From Megascapheus bottae (Eukaryota; Chordata; Mammalia; Rodentia; Geomyidae), in contig JANJXV010000013.1 of NCBI GenBank assembly GCA_024803745.1, forward strand, positions 13,637,501 through 13,701,500: 64,000 nucleotides of DNA, given 5' to 3'. A model generated the notes under the pieces. That model worked only from the letters and a program-made list of their open reading frames with translations, had not been told where the DNA came from and did no database searches. This document shows positions 10,012 to 21,208 of this stretch, one piece after another (position 1 is the first letter of the stretch; each line of letters starts with the position of its first letter). The position numbers were made by a program, and so were the translations under genes.

Positions 10012-10174
10012 TGTGATTTGGAGGAATTAGGAAGTAATACACAGAGGTAGAATGCTTTCATAGTATGAAAAAGACTTGTATTTAATCTCTAGTGAAATAT
10101 ACACACAACTTAGCATTAATATTTTTAATAATCAATTTAAATAAAACTGGTCTTCCTTCCTGTAAAAGGAAAAA

Positions 10175-10408
10175 GCCGGGCAGGGTGGCTCACACCTGTA
10201 ATCCTAGCTATTCAGGAGGTTGAGATCAGAGTGAGGATCAGGATTCAAAGCCAGCATGGGCACAAAAGAACTTGAGACTCTATCTCCAGTTAACCTCTAG
10301 AAAATGGGAAGTGGGGCTTGGCTCAAAGGAAGGGCAGTAGCTTTAAGCTGAAGAGCTCAGGGACAGAGCCCAGGCTCAGTTCAAGCCCCATGGCCCACAA
10401 AAAAAAAG
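10175..10408 (+). repeat. B1-Geo SINE, sense, with TSD
   Basis: Head 'gccgggcagggtggctcaca', linker 'gactctatctccagttaacc', Geo half, A-tail. 'aaaaggaaaa' occurs on both sides (10164 and ~10404). Confidence 0.95.
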
Positions 10409-11885
10409 GAAAAGCTGTCACTGGTGTTTAATACATACACCATACAACATGAGAATCCTATCTCACTCATCATGAAATTAATGGAGAAGTCAGTAAATGA
10501 TTTTATTATGTTATTTAAAATAATACGCAGCTTCATTTTTCCCAATGCAATTATATATGGTGCAAAGCAATAAAAGTATTTTAAAACTTTGCTTAGGGAG
10601 GATGAGAGTAGTTTTTTGCTGTTGAATTCATGGATGAATACAGTACATCGATTTGAGAAATAAGATCATTTTTGTATATTAGGAATTTCATAGCATGTAA
10701 AGAATATTTTAAAGAGTGATATGATGGCAAAATCTCAGTAAAATTTAAACATTTTTACTATCTGGTGGGGAAAGATTTATTTAGGATAACCTGTGGGAAA
10801 GCTGTGGAGAATATTCCTGCTCAGTGGTGGTGAATGGGCCAAAGGCTAAACTACCAGTCCATTTCCCAGTATCTACTCAACAGTGGCTTTCTTTGTGTGT
10901 GTTTACTTGTTAGAACAAGATGGCAAGAGTTATTGAAAGGTGAAACAAAGCAAGTCTTACATTAGACACTGACAATGTTTTTAAAAGTTGGAATGGATGT
11001 TTTTGAATGTTTCCTGAACAATACTGCAAAGTTTTAGAAATTATTGCTCCAGAGTGAACTATATTGCAAGTCAAATCAACTTTATTCATCAGTGATGCTT
11101 CAGTCAATATAAATATATGTGCTACTAGTGAACTAGTTTTAGAAAGTAATACCATGAGCCAGAGGAATGATTATATAATAAAAACACACAAAATTGCAAG
11201 GCATAGTTTATTCCTTTTCACAGTTAATTAGAATGGATAACTTTTGATGTAAGTAAACCATCCCTCTATCAAATGTAGCTCTAAGCATAATATTAAAGGC
11301 GAACTAATGCATTTCGGTATAGAATGCCTTCAGATGCAGGAAATCTTATTTAGGACCCTTTTAATAATGGCCACAGAGTATTTTTGAGCAGCCACGCAAA
11401 TTAAATCTTGAACAGCTGCACAGAGCACACAGAAGTCATGATTCCAGCCTCTGTGAACTAACTTGAATAAGTCTTTCATCTAGAGATCTCACTGTTTGTC
11501 TATTTCATGAATCCCTCATTTCATCTCTGAAGGGCTCATTCAGTTTAATACAGTTCAGCTTTGTACTTTAGAGTTCCACAAAATAGTTAGCAAGTTAATG
11601 TAGTTTCATATTTTTTTAAGAATTAGATAAAATGCACTCTAAAATGTCTTTTGCAAAGACTTTTGCTAACTTGGAGTTCTAGCTCTTGCTCAAATTAAAA
11701 TAATTATGAATAATTATAACCATAAGCAAATTTTGAATTGTCTTGAGTTCCAATTTCTCAGTGGTTACAACAAAACTTAAAAGAGTTAAAAGAGATCAAT
11801 GTGTGAAAGTACTTTCTAGTCATCTCCCTTGTTTTGTATAAAGGTAGACTATTATCGTTCTTCCTTCTTCCCTTGTACTACTCTT
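10409..11885. other. 1.48-kb repeat-free intron block
   Basis: No SINE or L1 in a window that averages more than one SINE per kb. The centre (about 11300-11570, e.g. 'aataatggccacagagtatt') has a less AT-skewed, unique composition. It may be conserved non-coding sequence, which I cannot test here. No ORF or splice-bounded exon was recognised. Confidence 0.45.
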
Positions 11886-12102
11886 GTTTTTTTTTTGTTT
11901 GTTTTTGTTTTTGTTTTTGCCAGTCCTGGGCTTGAGCTCAGGGCCTGAGCACTGTCCTTGGACTTTCTCAAGGCTAGCGCTCTACCACTGAGCCTCAACA
12001 CCACTTCTGGCTTTTTTCTATATATGTGGTACCAAGGAATCGAACCCGGGTCTTCGTGCATGCTAGGCAAGCACTTTAACCACTAGGCCAAACTCCCGGC
12101 CC
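11886..12102 (-). repeat. IDL-Geo SINE, antisense, with TSD
   Basis: Full dimer. TSD 'tgtactactctt' at 11874-11885 and 12103-12114. Confidence 0.97.
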
Positions 12103-13162
12103 TGTACTACTCTTAAGAGACAGGTTTTACCCATATTTTGTGTGAAGTATTCTGCAAATACCTTAGAAGTGATTAAAATTAAAAAGTCATTGTCATATCA
12201 TTTAGTTTTTATTTCTTAAGAAAATGTCCCAAAATTGTTTTCATATTTAAGAACTTACATCACAGTTTACTCCTTCCCTCCCTTCCTCCCTCTCTTCCTC
12301 CCTACCTAAAACTTCTTGCTTTTTCTTTCTTCTTCTCCCTCCCTTCTCTCCCCCTCTCTCTTATAGAATCCATGTGTTTTTGGTGTTTTATATTGCATAC
12401 TACTTCTTTCCTTTACAGACAATTGATTCTTTGAATTCAGGGATCTTGACTACTTCACCTGTTACAAAAATTAATGTGTAGCGGCTTCTAGGAATGAAAT
12501 AAACTGCTATTTTCTTCCCCATTACTTTGAGCCACTCCTGTTTTTTTTTAAATAGTGAAGATGATCAAAAATTTGACTATAATGTTACTGAGGAGATTAT
12601 TTATGATATGAAAGCCAATTGGACATAATCTCAGAAATCTGGTACAGTTGTTTTTCATTTCAGTATACAAAAATTAAGAACCAGATAGATAAATCCCTGT
12701 TTCTAGTGCAAAGTGGAAAAAAAAACACAAAAAAAGGATTTATATTTGGCATTAGAAATAGTGATATAGATAGAAGTTATTGTACTGTCATGGATATTAT
12801 AAGCAAAAACTAAATATTGGTTTCTTCTGATCTAGCCTATTATAGTATTTTAAAAATCAGTAATTAAAAGAAAGATAGGATACCTTCCTGATGGAACTGG
12901 CAGTTAATAAACAAAAATATTTAAGTCTGACACTAACTGATAAGGATTACAAATAAGAAGGAATATCTATAGATTAAGTAGATATAAGTGACCTAAAACA
13001 AGGGAAGGGGTAACACTGTTCACAAAAGAAATGTATTCATATCTTAGTTATTTATTGAACTCCTTTTACAGTAAAAAAGAATAGTAACTGCAGTTAAATT
13101 GGACACATTTATTATTTAGAATATATGAATTTATAATGTTACTTTAAAAATGTATGACTAGG
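12103..13162. other. Unassigned intron with a polypyrimidine tract
   Basis: A C/T-rich tract spans 12270-12361 with few interruptions. I see no repeat family or exon in the rest. Confidence 0.5.
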
Positions 13163-13364
13163 GGCCAGGAGCATGGCCTAGTTGTAGAGGGCTTGGCTAG
13201 CATGCATGAAGCCCTAGGTTTGAGTCCATGGTACCATATACACAGAAAAAGCTGGAAGTGATACTGTGCCTCAAGTGGTAGAAAGGTAGCCTTAAGAAAA
13301 CCCAAGGATAGTGTCTAGGCCTTGAGTTCAAGCCCCAGGACTGGCCAAAAAAAAAAAAAAAAGT
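13163..13364 (+). repeat. IDL-Geo SINE, sense
   Basis: Full dimer starting 'ggggccaggagcatggccta', with an A16-type tail. It is followed directly by a B1-Geo head. Confidence 0.93.
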
Positions 13365-13367
13365 ATT

Positions 13368-13533
13368 ACCAGGCACCAGTGGCTTACACCTGTAATTCTA
13401 GCTAGCTATTCAAGAGACTAAGACCTGAGGGTCATAGTTCAAAGCCACCAGGAAAGTCTGTGAAATTCTTATATCCAGTTAACCACCCAAAACCTTGAGC
13501 TGTGATTACAGGTGTGAGTCACCACACCTGGCA
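13368..13533 (+). repeat. B1-Geo SINE, rearranged
   Basis: Sense head and linker ('cttatatccagttaacca') end at about 13490 and join an inverted B1 head, 'tgattacaggtgtgagtcac', at 13504-13533. The Geo half is missing, so the copy folds back on itself. Confidence 0.75.
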
Positions 13534-14313
13534 GTTCTTTATAGAGTTACAACCAATAAATACAGGAAAGATAATAAATTATTGTAGTAGAATGAAATAA
13601 AATTAAATATCTATGCAATGAAATGTTTCACATTTTACTGAATACACCTGGGATCATTTTGTGTTAAATTTTTTTTTTAAATCAGGATAAAAGGAGATAA
13701 GAATTTAGCAAGTAGCAATGTAATTTGTGGAAAGACACTTTATGTGATGAGAACATTATGTACAAGGTACAGAAGTGACAAGATAATGTACACATTCAGA
13801 GAAGAATTAATAACTGTGCTTCCCAAAGGACAAGATTTGTTAAGCGGAAATACTGTGGATTGTAGTTGTGAGTTCTCAGAATACATAGTACTTGGAAATA
13901 GTGAAGTTTAATTACATTCCAAAGTTCAGAAGGAACTTGAGATTCAGTGGTACTTCAGTTCTTGCTGTATTTTGGCCTAAAATAACTGTATTTTACCAAA
14001 GGTATCCAACTATAAGTTTGCAGCTTTTATAGCTGTAAGTATAGAAATAAATACTCCAAGAGTCAATGTTTCTATATTTATTATACTGTGGCATTAGAGG
14101 ATCATGCTTTATTTATAAATAACATGTTATATATTTGGGATGTATAGTTTAATCTTACTTTCCAATAAAATGACCTTTTGTGTTTAAATTCCCAAACCTC
14201 CCATATATTATAGACAAATATTCTGTTTTGTCCAGATTCATGTTGTAGGAATAATGGGGTATATTTTTCAGTAAAATGAATTTTTTCTTTGAAGTGAGAT
14301 GTGTCATGAATTT
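13534..14313. other. Unassigned intronic sequence
   Basis: AT-rich and without SINEs. No exon or repeat recognised. Confidence 0.5.
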
Positions 14314-14508
14314 ATTTATTTATTTGCCAATCTTGGGTTTGAGCTCAGGGCCTGAGCACCGTCCTTGGACTTTCTCAAGGCTAGAGCTCTACCACTTGAG
14401 CCCAGAACCATTTCTGGCTTTTTTCTATGTATGTGGTACCGAGGAATCAAACCCGGGTCTTTGTGCATGCTAGGCAAGCACTCTACCACTAGGCAAAATC
14501 CCGGTCCC
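14314..14508 (-). repeat. IDL-Geo SINE, antisense, with TSD
   Basis: Full dimer. TSD 'gtgtcatgaattt' at 14301-14313 and from 14509. Confidence 0.96.
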
Positions 14509-14523
14509 GTGTCATGAATTTTT

Positions 14524-14949
14524 TAAATGAAAAGATCCTTAAAATGTGTCTTGAGAATTCCCAGTATGGAACTTCCTCAAAGACTATTTATTAATTTTCC
14601 AAGTCAGTGACTATTTGTCTGCCCCAAATTGGATACATTTTCTTCCCTCTTCTGCCATGTGAATTTGATTGCTCAGTGGAATAGTGGTGGGAGAATAAAA
14701 TGTCAAGCTGTGTAATCAGAGCTTTGTGGAGATGGTTAGCTATGTCCCCTGTTACATCTCTCAGAGGTAGTTTGTTTTTATAGCTAGTCGAATAGTTTGG
14801 TGAAGTGAAATGTATGTAATGGAAGTTTCAGTTTTCTTATCAATATACTCATGTTTCTCATAAAAATAGAGACAGAGAGGGCTTGAGAATGAGGGGATTG
14901 TAGTGTTCTGTTATTTATCATTGGTCCTTCAGAATAAATTTACATTTTG
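14524..14949. other. Unassigned intronic sequence
   Basis: No recognisable repeat or gene. Confidence 0.5.
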
Positions 14950-14963
14950 AAAATAGATTTTCT

Positions 14964-15176
14964 GGGGCCGGGAGTTTGGCCTAGTGGTAGAGTGCTTGCT
15001 TAGCATGCATGAAGACCGAGATTCAATTCTTTGGTATGACCTACACAGAAAAAAGTCCTAAGTGGTGCTGTAGCTCAAATGGTAGAGTGCTAGCCTTGAG
15101 GAACAAGCCCAGGGATAGGGTTCAGGCCATGAGTTCATGCCCTAGGTCTAGCAAAAAAAAAAAAAAGAAAAAGAAA
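14964..15176 (+). repeat. IDL-Geo SINE, sense, 86 bp upstream of an FCHSD2 exon
   Basis: Full dimer, TSD 'aaaatagattttct' at 14950-14963 and 15177-15190. Its tail ends 86 bp before the acceptor-side start of exon 15263-15339, leaving little native intron for the branch point and pyrimidine tract. Confidence 0.97.
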
Positions 15177-15262
15177 AAAATAGATTTTCTAACTAATGTA
15201 TATTAAAGAAAAGAACTTTTTCATGGCACAATACTAATTTTAAAATAATGTTTTTTTAACAG

Positions 15263-15339
15263 GGCATCCAGAAGTTGGCTAGTCAGTACCTGAAGAGAGA
15301 TTGGCCTGGAATAAAAGCTGATGATCGAAATGATTACAG
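15263..15339 (+). CDS. FCHSD2: FCHSD2 coding exon (F-BAR domain, ~residues 56-81)
   Basis: FCHSD2 is a membrane-bending F-BAR adaptor with two SH3 domains that links clathrin-mediated endocytosis to actin assembly (N-WASP and intersectin partners). This 77-bp exon translates in phase 0 to a segment containing KLASQYLKRDWPG and DDRNDYR. It follows 'ttttttaacag' and precedes 'gtaact'. It ends after two bases of an Arg codon (AG), completed by G at 23565. The segment lies in the first long helix of the F-BAR dimer. Residues 2 and 16 here are Ile, where I recall Met and Val in the human protein. SINEs lie 86 bp upstream and 22 bp downstream. The paralogue FCHSD1 is less likely because the residue match to FCHSD2 is nearly complete. 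Confidence 0.96.
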
Positions 15340-15361
15340 GTAACTTATTAACACCTTTTGC

Positions 15362-15578
15362 ATTTTTTTTTTTTGGTGAGTTATGAGGCATAATCTCCAC
15401 CTGGGGGCTGTCCCTGAGCTCTTCAGCTCTTTAGCCAAGCCCCACTTCCTGTTTTCTAGAGGTTAATTAGAGATAAGAGTCTAAGGTCCTTTTGTGCCCA
15501 GGCTGGCTTTTTACCTTGATCTTCAGATCTCAGCCTTCTGACTAGCTAGGATTATAGGCATGAGCCAACTAGGCACCC
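15362..15578 (-). repeat. B1-Geo SINE, antisense, 22 bp after an exon
   Basis: Poly-T tail, antisense Geo and B1 head. TSD 'acaccttttgc' at 15351-15361 and 15579-15589. It was inserted 22 bp into the intron, just past the donor site. Confidence 0.96.
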
Positions 15579-15616
15579 ACACCTTTTGCTTTTGTTCTTT
15601 AAAAATAGTTTAATTC

Positions 15617-15830
15617 TGGGGCTGGGAGTTTGGCCTAGTGGTAGAATGTTTGCCTAGCATGCGTGAAGACCAGGGTTCAATTACTCGGCACCACATACAT
15701 AGAAAAGCTGAAAGTGGTGCAGGGGCTCAAGTGGTAGAGCTCTAGCCTTGAGGAAGCCCAAGGACAGTGCTTAGGCCCTGAGCTAAAAAGCCCAGGACTG
15801 GAAAAAAAAAAAAAAAAGAAAAAAGAAAAA
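15617..15830 (+). repeat. IDL-Geo SINE, sense
   Basis: Full dimer with A-tail. 'tttaattc' occurs before (15609) and after (15833) and is probably its TSD. Confidence 0.93.
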
Positions 15831-16054
15831 CGTTTAATTCAAAGCTATATTACATGTAGATTAAAAAATTCCCATTGTTTAAAAGAATTAATATTCCCCT
15901 CTGCTATGTTTTTAGACCTAATTCAAAACCTGCCAAAAAATCCTATGTTTCATGATACTTAAGTTCTATAATAATTAGAACATTTTAATGTTATAAGCCA
16001 AAGTTATATATTATTTAATTAAAGGCCATATATGGAATTGAAGATGGATGACAG

Positions 16055-16140
16055 TGGAATATAGTGCTGGGGATTGAATTCAGGCTTTCACACATTCTAG
16101 ACAAGCACATTACACTGAACTATACCCTAAAGCCTCCACA
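16055..16140 (-). repeat. ID-like monomer relic, antisense
   Basis: 'ctggggattgaattcaggct' and 'tagacaagcacattacactg' match an antisense tRNA/ID monomer. Confidence 0.6.
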
Positions 16141-16157
16141 GAGTAATTTTTTAAAAG

Positions 16158-16305
16158 GATACAGGTTTCTGTGACTTACATTTGTAATTATAAATACTCA
16201 GGAGACTGAGATTTGGAGGATCTCAGTTCAAATCCAGCCAGGGCAGAAGAGTCTGTAAGACTCCATTAACAAAAAGCTAGGCTAGAGCCATGGCTCAAAT
16301 CTAGA
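16158..16305 (+). repeat. B1-Geo SINE, sense, old and truncated
   Basis: Diverged B1 head ('actcaggagactgagatttg') and only the start of Geo ('agccatggctcaaat'). Confidence 0.75.
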
Positions 16306-16442
16306 GGTGTCCTTCAGATTTTATAGTATGTATAAATTTAAGCTAAAATAAATAAGATAGAAATCAAATTTTAGGCACAAGAGATGATGATTAAAACCTT
16401 CAGGTGAGATACTCAGCAATGTTGATACAAAGTCAGACTTAT

Positions 16443-16636
16443 GGGGCTGGGAGTTTGGCCTAGTTGTAAGAGTGTTTACCTAGCACGCACGAAGACTGGG
16501 TTCAGTTCCTCAGTACCACATACAAAGAAAAAGCTCAAGTACTAGAGCTCTGGTCTTGAGAAAGCCCAAGGACAGGACTCAGGCCCTGAGTTTAAGCTCC
16601 AGGACTGATAAAACAATAAAAATAAAAATTAAAAAA
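16443..16636 (+). repeat. IDL-Geo SINE, sense
   Basis: Left monomer intact. The linker and start of Geo are shortened ('aaaaagctcaagtactag'). Imperfect TSD 'agtcagacttat' / 'agtcagccttac'. Confidence 0.92.
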
Positions 16637-16734
16637 AAGTCAGCCTTACTAAGAAAAACATTGATTTGGGATAAAATTTTACTTTTTTTGGGGGGGGTCA
16701 TAGGGTTTGAATTCAAAGATAAAATTTTATAACT

Positions 16735-16968
16735 TAGCTGAGCACTGATGTCTTATGCCTATAATCCTACCTATTCAGGAGGCTGAAATCTGAGGATTGC
16801 AGTTCAAAGCCAGCCCAGACACAAAAAAAAGTCCATGAGACTCTTATCTCCAATTAACCACCAGAAAACCGGAAGTGGCACGGTGGCTTAAGTGGTAGAG
16901 CACTAACCTTGAGCTGAAGAGCTCAGAGACAGTGCCCAGGTCTAGAGTTCAAGCCCCATAACTGACAA
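16735..16968 (+). repeat. B1-Geo SINE, sense
   Basis: Head 'tattcaggaggctgaaatct', linker 'cttatctccaattaacca' and Geo half. An AT/GT low-complexity stretch follows the tail (16976-17020). Confidence 0.93.
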
Positions 16969-16975
16969 AAAAAAA

Positions 16976-17558
16976 TATGTATATATATATATGTGTGTGT
17001 GTATGTATATAGATATTTTTTAAAGATAAACAATATTCCAAACTTGTTGAAAATTAATATTTCAAGTACTAAAAAAATGAGCCTGAAGACTATGTTCCCA
17101 GGTTAGTTATTCAATTCTAAAAAGTAGTTTAAGCCAGCGTTTACTAAATAGATACTTTCAGATCCTGTGGTAGCAACTTTATTCATGTCTGTGATTATTA
17201 CTCTCATTTTTTATACTAGGTCACTAGGTCTTGGGTTATATATGACTTAAAGAAGGTCATACGGACTAAACACTTAATCACAATTTATTTCTTTATTCAG
17301 CTTTATTTCTTTATTAAGCTTCTAAAAAACTTATTGCATGTCAGTTTTAAAGTGGACCAGGATTAGAGACACAAAAAGATACAGCACTATCCATTAGAAG
17401 CTTATAGAAGAAAGCTGTTGTAAACAGTTACAGTATCACGAAGTACTTTAGGGATTCATTGGAACATAGAGGAAAACCTAGATTTCTAGAGCTTGTACAA
17501 GTTTGCCAGGCAGACAATTTGATGAAAAGAACTCCACACAGAAATTATATCTCTTTTA
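16976..17558. other. Intron with a possible old L1/LINE relic
   Basis: Low-complexity TA/TG at 16976-17020. At 17320-17420, 'cttattgcatgtcagtttta' to 'ccattagaagcttatagaag' resembles the common mammalian relic beginning 'ttattgagcacctactatgt'. The rest is unassigned. Confidence 0.35.
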
Positions 17559-17745
17559 GGGGCTGAGAATTTGGCCTAGTGGTAGAGTGCTTGCCTAGCA
17601 TGCACAAAGACCTGGGTTCGATTCCTTGGTACCACATACACAGAAAAAGCCAGAAGTGGTACTGTGGCTTGAGTGGTAGAGCTCTAGCCTTGAGAAAAGC
17701 CCAAGGACAGTGCTCAGGCCCTGGGTTCATGTCCCAGGACTGGAA
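17559..17745 (+). repeat. IDL-Geo SINE, sense, with expanded tail
   Basis: Full dimer whose tail starts 'gaagaaagaaag' and passes into the purine repeat that follows. Confidence 0.94.
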
Positions 17746-17838
17746 GAAAGAAAGAGAGAGGGGGAGAGGAGGAGGGAGGGAGGGAGGGAGGGAGAGAGAG
17801 AGAGAGGAGGGAGACAGCAGACAGACAGAGAGGCAGGC

Positions 17839-17905
<67 letters not shown>

Positions 17906-17916
17906 CAGGCAGGCAG
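17743..17916. repeat. Compound purine repeat (GGGA)n/(GA)n/(GGCA)n
   Basis: About 170 bp of GAAA, GGGA, GACA and GA units and a GGCA end. Grown from the SINE tail. It has long accidental open frames in several phases, which are not genes. Confidence 0.95.
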
Positions 17917-17917
17917 G

Positions 17918-18150
17918 CAAGCTGGGTGCATTAGTTCATGCATGTAAACCTAGCTACTCAGAAGGCTGAGATCTGAGGATCAACGTTCAAAGCCATTGTG
18001 GGCATAAAAGAACCTGTGACTCTTACCTGCAGTTAACCTCCAGAAAATGGGAAGTGGGGCTTGGCTCAAGGTAGGATGGTAGCCTTGAGCTGAAGAGCTC
18101 AGAAACAGCACCCAAGCCTAGTTCAAGCCCCATGACCCACTTAAAAACAA
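17918..18150 (+). repeat. B1-Geo SINE, sense
   Basis: Head 'ctagctactcagaaggctga', linker 'cttacctgcagttaacctcc', Geo half and A-rich tail. Confidence 0.93.
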
Positions 18151-18539
18151 AAACCAAAAAAAAAAACCTTACTTACTTGCTTATTTATTTTTGTGCACAT
18201 ACTGGAGCTTAAAAACTTAAGGCCTGGGCTCTTGCTTGCCTTTTTTTGATAGAAGTTACATTTTAAAGGCATAGAGTATGGGCAAATACAAATATTAGAC
18301 GACTTGGAGCAGTTCAGTATAGCCTGATATGAAATACATAGGTTGGAGAACAGAATAGTGGATATAGATAGTACATACATAGGCATCCAAGAGGACTTTG
18401 CAAATCATGTTATGGAGTTTATATATTTACCTGGAAGAAAACAGAAGAATTAAAGAATATTCAGGAGAAAAATGATATGATCAGGTCTCCTGTTATGAAT
18501 GTGATTTAGAATTCTAGACTTTAATCCCACATCATCTTT
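18151..18539. other. Unassigned intronic sequence
   Basis: A possible Geo fragment in inverse orientation at 18190-18240 ('actggagcttaaaaacttaa'). Otherwise nothing recognised. Confidence 0.4.
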
Positions 18540-18543
18540 TCCT

Positions 18544-18615
<72 letters not shown>

Positions 18616-18619
18616 TCAT
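18540..18619. repeat. (CTTT)n microsatellite
   Basis: About 19 CTTT units, on the poly-T side of the antisense SINE that follows. Confidence 0.96.
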
Positions 18620-18821
18620 TCTTATTTATTTATTTTGCCGTTCCTGAGGCTTGAATTCAGGGCCTGAGTGCTGTCCTTGGGCTTTCTCAAAGCTAGAACT
18701 CTGCAACTTGAGCCACAGTACCACTCAGGGTTTTTCTATGTATGTGGGTACCAAGGAATCAAATCGTGATCTTTGTGCATGCTAGGCAAGCACTCTACCA
18801 CTAGGCCAAACTCTCCCACCC
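18620..18821 (-). repeat. IDL-Geo SINE, antisense
   Basis: Antisense dimer from 'gccgttcctgaggcttgaat' to 'aggccaaactctcccacc'. Confidence 0.93.
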
Positions 18822-18845
18822 TATTGTCTCTTTTTGGAAAGCATG

Positions 18846-19040
18846 TTTGTTTTGTTTGCCAATCCTGGGCTTGAGCTCAGGGCTTGAGCACTGTCCTTGG
18901 ATTTTCTCAAGGCTAGAGCTCTACCACTTGAGCCTCAGCACCACTTTTGGCTTTTTTCTATATATTTGGTACCAAGGAATCGAACCCTGGTCTTTGTCCG
19001 TGCTAGGCAAGCACTGTACCACTAGGCCAAACTCCTGGCT
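18846..19040 (-). repeat. IDL-Geo SINE, antisense
   Basis: Second antisense dimer 25 bp after the previous one, with 'gccaatcctgggcttgagct' and end 'aaactcctggct'. Confidence 0.94.
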
Positions 19041-19845
19041 GCCTATCCTCTCTTTTTATTTGAACCATGGATATTACAGTAAAAACCGGATTGTGGGGGA
19101 GATTTCAGAGATAATTAAGAAACTAAAAGTAGAAGGCTAGAAATTGATTTGGCAAAGCTTTGTTTTTTGAATTTGTCCTATTCTGAGGCAAACTAAACAG
19201 TTTGCCTTGTATTTAAAATAGCTTTTGGCAAGTGGGAGGCACTTGATAAATATTTACTGGTTGAATGAATGAAGTAGGAGGAAGAGAGGCTGGGTAATAT
19301 AATCATTCCAAGGTTTTATTTAGGCAACTGAGAGAATAGTGGTACCATGCTAGAAAAGGACAATAGAAAGATCAGAATTGATGGTGAGAATGGCAATTGC
19401 CCATTTTTGTTTAATATATTCTGAGTTTATTTGGTTGTGGTCATTTTAAATTGCCTATCTAATTTTGTTCACTTAAATTCATCTTGGAATTTTAAAATAT
19501 CTTACCTAAGAAATACATGGTTTTCGCTAATTAGCTTATTACTGCAAAAGTATTTTCTCAAGCCTCTTCTGTCCTTATTTCTACTCTCTGGAGTAATTGC
19601 TATAAAAAGAATGTAGTCTTTCCATTTACATTTTTTCCTATATGATTCATTTGCTCTTTTTAATGAAACCAAGATACACACACGCACACACATACACATA
19701 TATGTATATATAAAAATATAATACACACACATCTGTAAACTGCTCTATCTACCAAATGTGTATATATGGAAATGTGTATGCATGCACACATGGTCTGCTT
19801 CACACAAGCCTTTCTTGGCAGTATATTCATTCTTTTTAAGTGACG
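19041..19845. other. Intron with a MIR-type 3' end and a CA repeat
   Basis: At 19225-19275 'cacttgataaatatttactg' and 'gttgaatgaatgaag' resemble the 3' end of a MIR-class SINE. Mixed CA/TA repeats lie at 19676-19735. The rest is unassigned. Confidence 0.5.
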
Positions 19846-20157
19846 TTTATTTTTATTTATTTTTTTGTTCGTTATGGGACTTGGACTCTGGGCCTGGGCA
19901 CTGTCTCTTGAGTTCTACAGAGCAAGGCTACCTACCCTACACCTGGGCCTGAGCTTTGTCCCTGAGCTCTTCAGCTCAAGGCCACCACCCTACCCCTTGA
20001 GCCACAGCCCCACTTCCTATTTTCTAGTGGTTAATTGGAGATAAGAGTCTCATGGTCTTTAGGGTCTTTAGTTCCTCGGGCTGGCTTTGAACCATGATCC
20101 TCAGATCTCAGCCTCCTGAGTAGATAGGATTACAGGAGTGAGCCATTGCATCTGGCT
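19846..20157 (-). repeat. B1-Geo SINE, antisense, with internal duplication
   Basis: Antisense Geo begins twice: 'gacttggactctgggcctgg' and again 'acctgggcctgagctttgtc'. About 70 bp of the Geo half is duplicated before the linker and the antisense B1 head ('ggattacaggagtgagccat'). Confidence 0.88.
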
Positions 20158-20744
20158 TTAAGTGACTTTTAAAGTCACAGTATGGATGAACTGAAGTTTT
20201 ATTACCACACAGCTCACCTAGTTTTGTCTTCCTCCTGGAGTCCTTTTGTGTTTCGTGGGCTTAGGATATTCTCTCTTCTTAACACCAAGACCAACATTAC
20301 ATGAACACTTTCATGAACACTTACTAGACAACATACCATACCTTCTTCTTATCACCAGTTACTGTATCAATTCTCATAAATTGAAAACTTAGCTCATTTT
20401 TTAGAGTTGACCCAAGGTGTGGTATCTAGAAAGAAACTCTTTCTAGGCCTGGGGAAGATTGCAGTTTTGTTATTTTTAAAAATGTTTATTTTGAGACAGT
20501 TGTGGCTTAATGTAAGAAATAATACGAAGAATGATCATATCCTTCACTCATTTTCCCCAGTGGTAATATCTTACATAACTACCCAATAGTTATGTAAGAT
20601 ATTATATAACAAGGAAATTGTACTAATATAGATTGACAGTCTGTTTGTGCATGCATATTAAATTCTGTGCAGTTCTAATAGTATATAGATTTCAATGATC
20701 ACCACACTGGCCAGAATTAATTTGTTGGTTTGTTTCATAAAATT
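20158..20744. other. Unassigned intronic sequence
   Basis: Contains the short inverted pair 'atatcttacataact' / 'agttatgtaagatat' at about 20566-20601, a possible small hairpin. No gene or repeat recognised. Confidence 0.45.
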
Positions 20745-20945
20745 TTTTGAGATATTGAGGATTTAATTCAGGGCTTCTAATACATGGTAGGCAAGTGTTC
20801 TACCATGAGTCACTCATACCCATTTTGTTTTTGAGGTCAGGTCTCTCTAGCATTGCTTGACTGGGCTCCAACTTGGAATCAATTTCTTGCCTCCACCTGT
20901 GAAGTGGTAGCTGGGCCTGTGAGTGAGCCTCCCTGTCAGGCTTTG
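20745..20945 (-). repeat. Old composite ID + B1 relic, antisense
   Basis: 'ggtaggcaagtgttctacca' is an antisense ID head. The following 'ggtcaggtctctctagcatt' to 'gtagctgggcctgtgagtga' is an antisense B1-type unit. Confidence 0.7.
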
Positions 20946-21103
20946 TAATGCAAAGTTCTTTGTGGTAAAGTTTTGTTTTCCAATATGATATTCATATAAA
21001 AATACTTTACAGCATGATCTTAGGTAGTATGTAGATGAGTACTTTTCTATTATTTACAATTTAATTATTATGGCAAGTGTTTTCACATTTAAAAAGTGAT
21101 ACA

Positions 21104-21208
21104 CCTATACAGAGATTCCCTTCTTAAATACTTGTTTGTTAAACATGACATTTGAAATATGATGTAAAAAAATCAATATTAATAAATTCTTTAATAAAAG
21201 AAATGACA
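21104..21208 (+). mobile_element. LINE-1 3' end (second lineage)
   Basis: 'gagattcccttcttaaatac' and 'catttgaaatatgatgtaaa' to 'ctttaataaaag'. Same end as the copies at 56125 and 59330. It joins directly to a SINE, and the pair is flanked by one repeat, 'aaaagtgataca' (21092-21103 and ~21395-21406). Confidence 0.8.

Noticed and set aside
17545..17947. Open frames of 122-132 codons on both strands
   Set aside because: They come from a GA/GGGA purine repeat that lacks stop codons in several phases, flanked by a SINE.
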